Shown: positions 54,167 to 63,053 of the stretch, piece by piece
How the letters are laid out: each line of letters starts with the position of its first letter
Position numbering within the stretch: the first letter of the stretch is position 1
DNA from: Streptomyces flavofungini
Lineage (GTDB): Bacteria > Actinomycetota > Actinomycetes > Streptomycetales > Streptomycetaceae
Assembly: GCF_030388665.1 (NCBI RefSeq)
Contig: NZ_CP128846.1
Span: forward strand, 4,848,501-4,912,500
Direction of reading: 5' to 3'
Length of the DNA: 64,000 bases
Made by a program: the position numbers and the translations under genes
Notes under the pieces: generated by a model
Seen by the model: the letters and a program-made list of their open reading frames with translations, nothing else
What the model was told of the DNA's origin: nothing
Database searches by the model: none

Positions 54167-54254
54167 TGGCGGAGGATACGAGATTCGAACTCGTGAGGGG
54201 TTGCCCCCAACACGCTTTCCAAGCGTGCGCCCTAGGCCTCTAGGCGAATCCTCC
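54167..54254 (-). tRNA. tRNA-Ser(GGA), intact
   Basis: 88 nt with encoded CCA. Acceptor GGAGGAT/ATCCTCC, discriminator G, anticodon loop TTGGAAA (GGA), class II long variable arm, T loop GTTCGAATC. Both island repeats derive from its 3' end. Reads UCC and UCU codons. Confidence 0.95.
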
Positions 54255-54378
54255 GCCGCAAACAATACAAGACGCGAGGGAGTGCTCGCGAACGCGTTCC
54301 GGTCTGGGGGACCTGCCGCGTTCGTGTCCGGGGAGCGGGCTCGTTCGCACCCCCCGGGATCGGCTAGGGTGGGGGCCA

Positions 54379-54464
54379 GCCCCTCACGTGGCGCTATCTG
54401 ACTGAACTCCCCCAGGGCCGGAAGGCAGCAAGGGTAGGTCGGCTCTGGCGGGTGCGTGAGGGGC
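54379..54464 (+). ncRNA. ffs: Signal recognition particle RNA, small bacterial type
   Basis: Outer stem GCCCCTCACG/CGTGAGGGGC, and the conserved apical Ffh-binding domain CAGGGCCGGAAGGCAGCAAG ending in GGTAGGTCGGCTCTG. This is the 4.5S-like SRP RNA that with Ffh targets membrane proteins. A -10-like TAGGGT lies at 54365-54370. Mature ends may extend a few nt beyond the stem. Confidence 0.93.
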
Positions 54465-54563
54465 GCTTTGCGTTCCGGGGCCCGGGTGCGGTGGGGCCGG
54501 TGGGGGCGGGGGCTTCGTCCGGGGCGGTCCGGGTTGTCAGTGGGCGCCTATAACCTCGTACAC

Positions 54564-56981
54564 GTGTCGTCTCTCGCGCTGTACCGCCGTTATCGCCCGG
54601 AGTCGTTCGCCGAGGTCATCGGGCAGGAGCATGTAACCGACCCGCTGCAGCAGGCGCTGCGCAACAACCGGGTCAATCACGCGTACCTGTTCAGTGGCCC
54701 GCGCGGCTGCGGCAAGACGACGAGCGCGCGCATCCTCGCCCGGTGTCTGAACTGTGAGCAAGGTCCCACTCCCGCCCCGTGCGGCGAGTGCCAGTCCTGC
54801 CGCGACCTCGCGCGGAACGGGCCGGGCTCCATCGACGTCATCGAGATCGACGCCGCCTCGCACGGTGGTGTGGACGACGCGCGTGACCTGCGCGAGAAGG
54901 CCTTCTTCGGGCCCGCCTCCAGCCGGTACAAGATCTACATCATCGACGAGGCCCACATGGTCACGTCGGCGGGCTTCAACGCCCTCCTGAAGGTCGTCGA
55001 AGAGCCGCCGGAGCACCTCAAGTTCATCTTCGCGACGACGGAGCCCGAGAAGGTCATCGGCACCATCCGGTCGCGTACGCACCACTATCCGTTCCGGCTC
55101 GTCCCCCCGGGCACCCTGCGCGACTACCTCGGCGAGGTGTGCGGGCGCGAGGGCATCCCCGTCGAGGACGGCGTCCTGCCGCTCGTCGTGCGCGCGGGCG
55201 CCGGGTCCGTGCGTGACTCCATGTCCGTCATGGACCAGCTCCTCGCGGGCGCCCGCGAGGACGGTGTGACGTATGCCATGGCGACGGGCCTGCTCGGGTA
55301 CACGGACGGCTCGCTCCTCGACTCCGTCGTCGAGGCCTTCGCCTCCGGTGACGGCGCCGCCGCCTTCGAGGTCGTGGACCGCGTCATCGAAGGCGGCAAC
55401 GACCCGCGCCGCTTCGTCGCCGACCTCCTGGAGCGGCTCCGGGACCTGGTGATCCTCGCCGCCGTGCCCGACGCCGCCGAGAAGGGCCTCATCGACGCCC
55501 CCGCCGACGTCGTGGAGCGCATGCAGGCCCAGGCCGGGGTGTTCGGCGGCGCCGAGCTGAGCCGCGCCGCCGACCTCGTCAACGAAGGCCTCACGGAGAT
55601 GCGCGGCGCCACCTCGCCCCGCCTCCAGCTGGAGCTGATCTGCGCCCGCGTGCTGCTCCCCGCCGCGTACGACGACGAGCGCTCCGTGATGGCCCGCCTC
55701 GACCGCCTGGAGCGCGGCGGCAACTTCATGGCCGCGGGGCCCGCCGGCGCTCCCGCCATGGGGTACGTGCCCGGGCCCGAGGCCCACGCCGCCGTGCGGC
55801 AGCCGGGCGTCGCGATGCCGTCGCCGGGCCCGGACGTCCCGCCCGGGGGCGGCGCGGCCGCGGCTCGGGCGGCGGTACGGGGCGCCGGTGCGGGTTCTGG
55901 GGCGGGTTCCGGTCCGGCTTCTGGCGCGGCTTCCGGCGCTGGTGTCGGTGCCGAAGCCGGGGGCCCGCCCGCCGTGGCCCAGCCCGCTCCCGCCCAGCCC
56001 GCTCCCGCCCAGCCCGCCCCCGAGGCCCCGCCGTCCCCCCAGCCCCCCGCCCCGGCCGCACCCCCGGCCCCCGCCGAGCCCACCGCCCCGGCCCCCGCGG
56101 CCACCCGCCCCGGAAGCTGGCCCACGGCCTCCGCACCGGGCAGCGGTGCCTCGGCCCCGAGCGGTGGCGCGACCGGCGGCCCGGCCGGTGGGCCCGCGCC
56201 CGCAGCCCCCGCGGCCGCGGCGAACCGCCCGGGCGGCTGGCCGACGGCGGCCCCCGCGGGCGGCGGCCCCGCGCAGGCTCCCGCCGCGCCCCCCGCCCAG
56301 GCCCCGCAGCAGGTCCCCGCGGCCCCGGCGCAGTCGGCCCCGGCCGCCCCCGCCGCCGCGTACACGGGCGGTGGCCCCGACCCCCGCTCCCTCTGGCCGA
56401 ACATCCTCGACGCCGTCAAGAACCGCCGCCGCTTCACCTGGATCCTGCTCAGCCAGAACGCCCAGGTGGCCGGGTTCGACGGCACCACGCTCCAGCTCGG
56501 CTTCGTGAACGCCGGTGCCCGGGACAACTTCGCGTCCAGCGGCAGCGAGGACGTCCTGCGGCAGGCGCTGTCGGAGCAGTTCGGGGTGCAGTGGAAGGTC
56601 GAGGCGATCGTCGACCCCTCCGGCGGCTCGGCACCGCCGCCCGCGGCGAGCGGATTCGGCGGCGCCCCGGTGGCCCCCCGCCCCGCCCCGCAGCAGCCCG
56701 CGCCGCCGCAGTCCCACGCGCCGTCGCCGTCCCCCGCCCCGCAGCAGTCCGGCCCCGCCCCGTCGGCGTCCGCGCCCTCCGCCTCCCCGCAGGGCCCGTC
56801 GCGCCCCTCGGCCCCGGCGCCCGCCCAGGCCCCTCCGTCCAGGGCCCCGGAGCACGTCGCCCCCGAGGACGACATCCCCGAGGACGACGACCCGGACCTG
56901 GTCGACTCGGCCCTCTCCGGCCACGAGCTGATCGTCCGGGAGCTGGGCGCGACGGTGGTCGAGGAGTACCCCAACGAGTAA
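54564..56981 (+). CDS. dnaX: DNA polymerase III gamma/tau subunit
   Basis: 805 residues from GTG 54564. AAA+ clamp-loader ATPase: Walker A GPRGCGKT at about 45-52, zinc Cys cluster CLNCEQGPTPAPCGECQSC, Walker B IIDEAHM, sensor TTEPEKV and RDSMSVMDQ. After the domain III collar (about 240-375) is a long Pro/Ala-rich linker (about 390-600), then a conserved region (SLWPNILDAVKNRRRFTWILLSQNAQVAGFDG, about 610-700) and an acidic end. TATAAC (54549-54554) 9 nt upstream suggests a leaderless mRNA. Downstream of the SRP RNA gene, as usual in Streptomyces. No gamma frameshift signal was identified. Confidence 0.96.
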   Translation: MSSLALYRRYRPESFAEVIGQEHVTDPLQQALRNNRVNHAYLFSGPRGCGKTTSARILARCLNCEQGPTPAPCGECQSCRDLARNGPGSIDVIEIDAASHGGVDDARDLREKAFFGPASSRYKIYIIDEAHMVTSAGFNALLKVVEEPPEHLKFIFATTEPEKVIGTIRSRTHHYPFRLVPPGTLRDYLGEVCGREGIPVEDGVLPLVVRAGAGSVRDSMSVMDQLLAGAREDGVTYAMATGLLGYTDGSLLDSVVEAFASGDGAAAFEVVDRVIEGGNDPRRFVADLLERLRDLVILAAVPDAAEKGLIDAPADVVERMQAQAGVFGGAELSRAADLVNEGLTEMRGATSPRLQLELICARVLLPAAYDDERSVMARLDRLERGGNFMAAGPAGAPAMGYVPGPEAHAAVRQPGVAMPSPGPDVPPGGGAAAARAAVRGAGAGSGAGSGPASGAASGAGVGAEAGGPPAVAQPAPAQPAPAQPAPEAPPSPQPPAPAAPPAPAEPTAPAPAATRPGSWPTASAPGSGASAPSGGATGGPAGGPAPAAPAAAANRPGGWPTAAPAGGGPAQAPAAPPAQAPQQVPAAPAQSAPAAPAAAYTGGGPDPRSLWPNILDAVKNRRRFTWILLSQNAQVAGFDGTTLQLGFVNAGARDNFASSGSEDVLRQALSEQFGVQWKVEAIVDPSGGSAPPPAASGFGGAPVAPRPAPQQPAPPQSHAPSPSPAPQQSGPAPSASAPSASPQGPSRPSAPAPAQAPPSRAPEHVAPEDDIPEDDDPDLVDSALSGHELIVRELGATVVEEYPNE

Positions 56982-57041
56982 TGAGCGGCCGGGGGGCTCC
57001 AGCGGGCAGGAGCGGCGGGGGTACCCCAGCGGGCCATGCGT

Positions 57042-57113
57042 AACGAGTGGAGCACTCCACCGGCCAACGAGCGGAGCGCACCACCGGCCAACGAGAGGAG
57101 CGCACCACCGGGC
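57042..57113. repeat. 24-nt tandem repeat, three units
   Basis: AACGAGCGGAGCGCACCACC-type units at 57042, 57066 and 57090 in the 250-nt gap between dnaX and purD. No reading frame through them looks coding. Confidence 0.85.
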
Positions 57114-57219
57114 GATGAGCAGGGAATCCCCAGCTCCGCACCCCTCACCTGGAGAAACCCACAAGCCTCAGGCCGCCCGTGCCTCGGACGCCCGAACAAA
57201 GGCACCCCGCCCGCCGGGC

Positions 57220-57225
57220 TAGGCT
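57220..57225 (+). promoter_or_regulatory. purD -10 element
   Basis: TAGGCT ends 7 nt before the GTG start and there is no ribosome site, which fits a leaderless transcript. Confidence 0.45.
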
Positions 57226-57232
57226 GACCCCC

Positions 57233-58492
57233 GTGAAGGTCCTCGTCATCGGCAGCGGTGCCCGCGAACACGCCCTGTGCCGCTCCCTGTCCCTCGACCC
57301 CGCGGTCACCGCCCTGCACTGCGCCCCCGGCAACGCCGGGATCGCGGACGTGGCCGAGCTGCACCCGGTCGACGCCCTCGACGGCGCCGCCGTGGCCGGG
57401 CTCGCCAAGAAGCTCGACGCCGCGCTGGTGATCGTCGGACCGGAGGCGCCGCTCGTCGCCGGAGTCGCCGACGCCGTGCGGGAAGCGGGCATCCCGTGCT
57501 TCGGGCCGTCGAAGGAGGCCGCCCGGCTGGAGGGCTCCAAGGCCTTCGCCAAGGACGTGATGGCGGGCGCGGGCGTACCCACAGCGCGCAGCTACGTCTG
57601 CACCACCCCCGAAGAGGTCGACGCGGCCCTCGACGCCTTCGGCGCGCCGTACGTCGTCAAGGACGACGGCCTCGCCGCGGGCAAGGGCGTCGTCGTCACC
57701 AGTGACATCGAGCAGGCCAGGGCGCACGCCCTGGCCTGCGGACGCGTCGTCATCGAGGAGTTCCTGGACGGCCCGGAGGTCTCCCTCTTCGCCGTCACCG
57801 ACGGCGAGACCGTCGTCCCGCTGCGCCCCGCCCAGGACTTCAAGCGCGCCCTCGACGGCGACGAAGGCCCCAACACCGGCGGCATGGGCGCCTATTCGCC
57901 GCTCCCGTGGGCCGACCCGAAGCTCGTCGACGAGGTCCAGGAGACGGTGCTCCAGCCGACCGTCGACGAACTGCGCCGCCGCGGCACCCCGTTCTCCGGA
58001 CTCCTCTACGCCGGACTCGCGATCACCAGCCGCGGCGTGCGCGTCATCGAGTTCAACGCCCGCTTCGGCGACCCCGAGACCCAGGTCGTCCTCGCCCGCC
58101 TCAAGACCCCGCTCGCGGGCCTCCTGCTCGCCGCGGCGAACGGCACGCTCACCGACCTGCCGCCGCTGCGCTGGAGTGACGACGCGGCCGTCACCGTCGT
58201 CATCGCCTCGCACAACTACCCCGGTACGCCGCGCACCGGCGACCCCATCGAAGGCCTCGCCGACGTCGCGGACCAGGACGCCCCGGACGCGTACGTCCTG
58301 CACGCGGGGACCAGGCGCGACGGCGACGCGATCGTCAGCGCGGGCGGCCGCGTGCTCTCGGTGACGGCGACCGGCGCCGACCTCGCGCAGGCCCGCGAAC
58401 GCGCGTACGCGGCGGTCGGCCGCGTACGCCTCGACGGCTCCCAGCACCGCACGGACATCGCGGAGCAGGCGGCGCGGGGCGGCGCCGCGTAA
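57233..58492 (+). CDS. purD: Phosphoribosylamine-glycine ligase
   Basis: 419 residues from GTG 57233 (reads [20 protein letters not shown]). ATP-grasp [15 protein letters not shown], the lysine-bearing [13 protein letters not shown], the ATP-grasp loop [12 protein letters not shown] and [14 protein letters not shown]. It joins glycine to phosphoribosylamine, step 2 of purine synthesis. Likely leaderless (see the -10 at 57220). purC follows about 4.5 kb later with three unrelated or unassigned genes between, matching core Streptomyces order. Confidence 0.96.
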   Translation: MKVLVIGSGAREHALCRSLSLDPAVTALHCAPGNAGIADVAELHPVDALDGAAVAGLAKKLDAALVIVGPEAPLVAGVADAVREAGIPCFGPSKEAARLEGSKAFAKDVMAGAGVPTARSYVCTTPEEVDAALDAFGAPYVVKDDGLAAGKGVVVTSDIEQARAHALACGRVVIEEFLDGPEVSLFAVTDGETVVPLRPAQDFKRALDGDEGPNTGGMGAYSPLPWADPKLVDEVQETVLQPTVDELRRRGTPFSGLLYAGLAITSRGVRVIEFNARFGDPETQVVLARLKTPLAGLLLAAANGTLTDLPPLRWSDDAAVTVVIASHNYPGTPRTGDPIEGLADVADQDAPDAYVLHAGTRRDGDAIVSAGGRVLSVTATGADLAQARERAYAAVGRVRLDGSQHRTDIAEQAARGGAA

Positions 58493-58582
58493 CCCCGCGC
58501 GCGAGGGCGCGGGCGGCGGCGTGCGGCCGCGTAGCCCGTACGGTCCGAGTCGTCCCGCGCAACCTCCCACCCCCGCGCCCCA

Positions 58583-58608
58583 CGGGTCTACGGTCATCCG
58601 TAGACCCG
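58583..58608. terminator. Perfect hairpin after purD
   Basis: CGGGTCTACGG and CCGTAGACCCG around TCAT, 11 bp, about 90 nt past the purD stop. No T-run follows; terminator or operator. Confidence 0.6.
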
Positions 58609-58827
58609 TCCGGCGTTACGGAGGGCGTCTGCTGAGCCCGCCGTATGACGGCCGCCGACTTGCCGGAACCGCGGGCCTGGTCGCCGCCGTGGACGTCGGC
58701 CCCGAGGCCCCTGCGCACGGGCCCGCGCCCTGTCCCGCGGCCGCTCGCGGAGCGGGCCAGCTTTACCCAAAGCCATTCCATCGAGTGACCGCTCGGCCAT
58801 CCGGCTGACGATGACCGACACCCCAAC

Positions 58828-58917
58828 TAGGGTGCGGCGAAGGCATTGAAGGCACTCACAGCCAAACAGCCCACCGGCATTGCGATGTCGGTGGCGGGTG
58901 CCACAGTGGGGGAGTGA
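58828..58917 (+). other. Promoter-like element and 23-codon ORF
   Basis: TAGGGT (58828-58833) follows TGACGA (58806) at 16 nt. From TTG 58846 a 23-codon ORF reads MKALTAKQPTGIAMSVAGAT and ends at TGA 58917, ahead of the membrane protein at 58978. It could be a leader peptide or chance. The rest of 58493-58977 shows only the hairpin at 58583. Confidence 0.3.
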
Positions 58918-58977
58918 GCAACGCCAACGACGTGCGCCGTCGGCTCCGGCCGCCGGCCGAGCTGTAGGCAGCAGGGG

Positions 58978-61041
58978 GTGACTTCGGTCGTGTCAGGTAT
59001 GGGTGTGGAGGCGGGCGCGCGGGCCGCGCGTTCCCGGGCCCTCGCCGTGCTGCGCATCCGCAGCCGGGCGCTGGCCGTCGCCCTGCTGCCCGCGGCCGTC
59101 GCCGTCGTGCTCCTCGCCGCCACGGCCATGGGGCACATAGGCGGCGGCAGTTGGGCCGCGGCGCGCTGGGCCGTGACGGTGCTCGCGGTGCTCGTGCTGC
59201 TCGGCGCCGGGGCCGTCGCCCTCGTCGTCGCGCGGGCCAGACCCGCCATGAGCCCGACCGTCCCGATCACGGAGGCCTCCGCCCCCGACCTGTACCGCCT
59301 GGTGCGGGACCTCGCCGACCGCCTCGAAGTCCCCGCCCCCTCGGCCATAGCGCTCACCCCGGACTGCGACAGCTGGCTCGAGGACCGCACGCACCGCGCG
59401 CACGGCGCCCCGGCCGACGTCCCCGCCCCCGGGCCGGGCACCGGCCCGGACGGTTCGCGTACGGACCTGCCCACCCCGCCCGGCGGGACCGCCCTCCAGG
59501 ACGCCCGGCCGCCCCGGCGCCGCGCGCCCGCCGCCCCCGTCCTCGTCATCGGCTCGCCCTTCCTGTGGTGGATGCGCGTCGGCGAGCTGCGCGCGGTGCT
59601 CGCCCCCGTCGTCGCGGGCACGGGCCCCTCGGCGCACCCCGACATAGCGGCCGCCCGCCGTTTCGTACGCGGTCTGGACGCCGCCGTCGCCGTCGCGTCC
59701 GCGCCGGGGCGCGGACCGCTCGCGCGCACCGTCCTCGGCGGGGTCGGGAAGGTGGCGCGGCTGCTCCTGCGCAGCTGCCGGGTGCACGCCGCGGAGATGG
59801 AGCGCGGTGTCGCGGCGGCCGCGGCCGAGCGGGCCCAGAGCGTCGACTACGGCGTGCGGATCGTCGCCCAGGAGCAGGTCGGCCTCGCGTACGCCGGGTG
59901 GGACCGGCTGCTCACCCGGGTCGCGCTGCCCGCCTGGCGCATGGGGCGGTGGCCCTCGCGGCTCGACGCGGGCGTCGTCTCCGCCCTCACCGAGCTCTCC
60001 CGCCGCGACCGCCTCGCCGAAGGCTTCGCCTCCCGGCTCGGCGAACGCCCCGCGTGCGACCTCCTGGAGGAGCCCGGCGCGGTGGACGAGGCCGCCTCGC
60101 TGCTCGCCGCCCGCCTGTTCCACGGCGGGCCCGCCGAGTCCGGGCCCGGCTGGGTGCCGGTGGCCTGGCACGAGTATCCGGACGAGGTCGTCGACCGGAA
60201 GTGGCGGATGGACGCGGCGCGCCTCCACCGCGTCCTCGACTCGCTCGGCGTCAGCCGCTCCAGCGACCCGACGGCGGCCGACCCCAAGGGGCCGACGCTC
60301 GGGCGGATCCTCGAACACCTCACGGACCCGGAGGCGATGGCGCGGCGCGCGGCGGCAGAGGTGGCCGCGGGCCGCGCCGGGTCCCGCCCCGAGGGCGGTG
60401 CCCCCGCCTCCGAGGGCCGTGGTCCTGCCTCCGGCGGCGGCTCCCCCGCCCCCGAGAGCGGTGGCCCTGCTTCCGGCGCCGCTGCCCCTGCTTCCGGCGC
60501 CGCTGACCCCGCCGCTGACCCCGCCCCCGGCCCCGCCTCCGACTTCGCTCCCGGCCTCGCCGAAGCGGGCCTCACGGACGCCGAGTTGGCGCAGGCCGGA
60601 TTCGTCGCCGCCGTCGATCCGGCCGAAGCCGCCGACGCCCCGGAAGGGCCGGGCGGGGAGCTCGCCGCGAGGCTCAGCGCGGAGCTGGCCCGGGAGGAGG
60701 CCGCGGCGCCGCCCCGGCCCGCGCCGACCGGGCAGGGGCCGGACGATGCGTTGTGGGACGACGGGGTGCTGCCGTTGTTCCCGCTGCAACCGCCGCGGTC
60801 CGGGCGGGAGTTGCTGGCCGATCACGTCACGGCGATGGTGTGCTGTGCGGCCGTGGACACGGCGGGTGCGTCGCCGGGGCTCGACTGGTTGGACGGGCCC
60901 TCGCTCCTGATGCACGGTGAGCGTGCGGCCGACCTGACGCCGAAGGTGCTCACGCTGGTCGAGGACGGTGACCCCGAGCCGCTCCGCCGCTGGCTCACCG
61001 AACTGGGCGTCCGCCCCGAAAAGCCCGTCCGCCTGGTCTGA
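58978..61041 (+). CDS. Membrane protein resembling an inactive M48 peptidase
   Basis: 687 residues (GTG 58978; GTG 58990, with GGGGGTG upstream, is an alternative). Two N-terminal membrane helices (about 32-52 and 62-86), then PVPITEASAPDLYRLVRDLADRLEVPAPSAIALTPDCDSWLED and VLVIGSPFLWWMRVGELRAVLAPVVAGTGPSAHPDI. In M48 proteases the second segment reads ELRAVLAHExxH; here the catalytic His/Glu positions are PVVAG, so the zinc site is lost. Residues about 460-540 are a Pro/Ala/Gly/Ser-rich repeat. It may be a pseudo-protease scaffold. Between purD and purC in core genome order. Confidence 0.75.
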   Translation: MTSVVSGMGVEAGARAARSRALAVLRIRSRALAVALLPAAVAVVLLAATAMGHIGGGSWAAARWAVTVLAVLVLLGAGAVALVVARARPAMSPTVPITEASAPDLYRLVRDLADRLEVPAPSAIALTPDCDSWLEDRTHRAHGAPADVPAPGPGTGPDGSRTDLPTPPGGTALQDARPPRRRAPAAPVLVIGSPFLWWMRVGELRAVLAPVVAGTGPSAHPDIAAARRFVRGLDAAVAVASAPGRGPLARTVLGGVGKVARLLLRSCRVHAAEMERGVAAAAAERAQSVDYGVRIVAQEQVGLAYAGWDRLLTRVALPAWRMGRWPSRLDAGVVSALTELSRRDRLAEGFASRLGERPACDLLEEPGAVDEAASLLAARLFHGGPAESGPGWVPVAWHEYPDEVVDRKWRMDAARLHRVLDSLGVSRSSDPTAADPKGPTLGRILEHLTDPEAMARRAAAEVAAGRAGSRPEGGAPASEGRGPASGGGSPAPESGGPASGAAAPASGAADPAADPAPGPASDFAPGLAEAGLTDAELAQAGFVAAVDPAEAADAPEGPGGELAARLSAELAREEAAAPPRPAPTGQGPDDALWDDGVLPLFPLQPPRSGRELLADHVTAMVCCAAVDTAGASPGLDWLDGPSLLMHGERAADLTPKVLTLVEDGDPEPLRRWLTELGVRPEKPVRLV

Positions 61042-61054
61042 CCCCGGCGCGGCG

Positions 61055-61102
61055 CCGATCAGCCCATCAGCCGATCAGCCCATCAGCCGATCAGCCGATC
61101 AG
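61055..61102. repeat. 8-nt tandem repeat, six units
   Basis: CCGATCAG, CCCATCAG, CCGATCAG, CCCATCAG, CCGATCAG, CCGATCAG, immediately after the gene at 58978. Further on, GGGGC-GAA-GCCCC (61173-61185) and nested CCCC/GGGG arms resemble the palindromic elements common between Streptomyces genes. Confidence 0.85.
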
Positions 61103-61260
61103 GGGGCTGTCCCACCCGCACGGACACCCACCCCCGGGGGCCTCTCCCCTGGGGCCCTCCCCCCGGAGCCCAGGGGCGAAGCCCCGGTTCCGGGAAGGGG
61201 CGGGGACGGGGAGCCCTCGGCGGGACACCCACCCCCACCAATTCACGACGAACGGTAACG

Positions 61261-61343
61261 ACGCACGTGCGTAATGTGATGTGCTGGACCCGGCAGCCGA
61301 CACGGCCACGTGGGACAGCGCAGCACAACACGTGGGACAGCGC
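61261..61343. promoter_or_regulatory. Perfect palindrome and 15-bp direct repeat upstream of the DMFase-like gene
   Basis: ACGCACGTGCGT (61261-61272) is its own reverse complement. CACGTGGGACAGCGC occurs at 61307-61321 and 61329-61343, 22 nt apart. These could bind a regulator of the gene at 61415. Confidence 0.45.
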
Positions 61344-61414
61344 GGAGCAATCCGCGCAGCCCCGCCGCGCGACCCGTGTCGACCAGGCCGGGGAAGCGAG
61401 GGAGGGGACAACGC

Positions 61415-62923
61415 ATGGGACCGGAGCCGATCCGCCGCTGGGAGTCGGGCGCCCTCGCCCACGCCGTGACCGACCCGTTCGGCCAGGGCCCGCTGCCCTG
61501 GCTCCGCGGCGCCGAGCACTACTTCGACGACACCGGCCAGGTCGTGCCCTGGTACGTCGACCACACCCCCGGGGCCACCGGCCCGGTCCCCGCCCCCCGC
61601 ACCGGCAGCCCCCGCACGGCCGACGACATACACCGTCAGATCAAGGGCTTCACCAGCACCGGAGCCGCCGCCCCCGGCGAGGCGATCGACTTCCACATCA
61701 CCGTGGACCCGCCCCAGCAGTTCAGCGTGGACATCTACCGCATCGGCCACTACAGCGGCGACGGCGCCCGCAAGATCACGACGAGCCCCCGCCTCTCCGG
61801 CATCGTGCAGCCGGCCCCGCTGGCAGCCGACCGCACGGTCTCCTGCCACCACTGGTGGCTGTCGTGGCGCCTGCAGATCCCGTCGTACTGGAACATCGGG
61901 GCGTACGTGGCCGTCCTCACCACGACCGACGGCTACCGCTCCCACATCCCCTTCACCGTCCGCGACAGCGTCCCCCCGGGCCCCGGCGAGCCCGTCGCCC
62001 CCTCGGCCGACCTGCTCGTCCTGCTGCCCGACATCACGTGGCAGGCGTACAACCTCTACCCGGAGGACGGCCACACCGGCGCCAGCCTCTACCACGCCTG
62101 GGACGACTACGGCCGCCTGCTCGGCGAGAGCGAGGCCGCGACGACGGTCTCCTTCGACCGGCCGTACGCGGGCGCGGGCCTGCCCCTGCACGTGGGCCAT
62201 GCCTACGACTTCATCCGCTGGGCCGAGCGCTACGGCTACGACCTCGCCTACGCCGACACCCGCGACCTGCACGCGGGCCGCATCGACCCCACCCGCTACC
62301 GGGGCCTGGTCTTCCCCGGCCACGACGAGTACTGGTCGACGGCGATGCGCCGCACCACCGAGCTGGCCCGCGAGTCCGGCACGTCCCTGGTCTTCCTCTC
62401 CGCCAACACCATGTACTGGCAGGTCGAGTTGGGCCCTTCGCCCTCCGGCGTCCCGGACCGCCTGCTCACCTGCCGAAAACGCCGGGGCCCCGGCAAGGCC
62501 GCGCTGTGGCGCGAAGCGGACGTCCCCGAGCAGCAGTTGATCGGCATCCAGTACGCGGGCCGGGTCCCCGAGCCGCACCCCCTGATCGTCCGCAACGCCG
62601 ACCACTGGCTGTGGGAGGCGACCGGCGCGCACGAGAGCGACGAGATCGACGGCCTGGTCGCGGGCGAGGCCGACCGCTACTTCCCGCGCACCGCGCTCCC
62701 CGAGCACCAGGACCGCATCCTGCTCGCCCACTCCCCGTACGAGGACAGCGAGGGAGCCGTGCGCCACCAGGAGACCTCGCTGTACCGCGCCCCGTCCGGC
62801 GCCCTCGTCTTCGCGTCGGGCACCTTCGCCTGGTCCCCGGCCCTGGACCGCCCCGGCCACATCGACGCACGCGTCCAGCGCGCCACAGCCAACCTCCTGG
62901 ACCGCATCTGCAAACGCGACTGA
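61415..62923 (+). CDS. N,N-dimethylformamidase beta-subunit-like protein
   Basis: 502 residues from ATG 61415 with GGAGGGG. It has the DMFase large-subunit C-terminal-like region: FSVDIYRIGHYSGDGARKIT, SYWNIGAYVAVLTTTDGYRSHIPFTVRD, then VLLPDITWQAYNLYPEDGHTGASLYHAWDDYG and the metal-site segment YRGLVFPGHDEYWSTAMRRTTE. Streptomyces proteins of this family are not shown to hydrolyse DMF; they likely act on another amide or be structural. No signal peptide; no DMFase small subunit is adjacent. Confidence 0.85.
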   Translation: MGPEPIRRWESGALAHAVTDPFGQGPLPWLRGAEHYFDDTGQVVPWYVDHTPGATGPVPAPRTGSPRTADDIHRQIKGFTSTGAAAPGEAIDFHITVDPPQQFSVDIYRIGHYSGDGARKITTSPRLSGIVQPAPLAADRTVSCHHWWLSWRLQIPSYWNIGAYVAVLTTTDGYRSHIPFTVRDSVPPGPGEPVAPSADLLVLLPDITWQAYNLYPEDGHTGASLYHAWDDYGRLLGESEAATTVSFDRPYAGAGLPLHVGHAYDFIRWAERYGYDLAYADTRDLHAGRIDPTRYRGLVFPGHDEYWSTAMRRTTELARESGTSLVFLSANTMYWQVELGPSPSGVPDRLLTCRKRRGPGKAALWREADVPEQQLIGIQYAGRVPEPHPLIVRNADHWLWEATGAHESDEIDGLVAGEADRYFPRTALPEHQDRILLAHSPYEDSEGAVRHQETSLYRAPSGALVFASGTFAWSPALDRPGHIDARVQRATANLLDRICKRD

Positions 62924-63053
62924 GGCCCCGCCCCAGCGGACACGACCGAGGCCCGTTCGCGTTCACCACGCCCCGTCCGGGCAACCCGTGGCCAAAGCCA
63001 GCTCCCGCATACGGGAGAATCGAGGACATTGGACAGAACCACGGGGAGGAACC

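Larger units (their letters stand above)
50884..54189. mobile_element. Cargo island at tRNA-Ser(GGA)
   Basis: A 3.2-kb segment flanked by 80-nt direct repeats made of the tRNA-Ser(GGA) 3' end and its terminator (50884-50963, 54110-54189), with a third 55-nt tRNA copy at 53217-53271 splitting it into a 2.3-kb and a 0.9-kb part. It contains vapBC, a membrane HEPN-like protein and a truncated gene. No integrase is inside, so it is either a remnant or a minimal element moved in trans. The internal copy suggests two successive or tandem insertions. Confidence 0.75.

Noticed and set aside
54534..54539. TTGTCA as the dnaX -35 element
   Set aside because: Only 9 nt separate it from TATAAC, too close for a sigma-70 type promoter.
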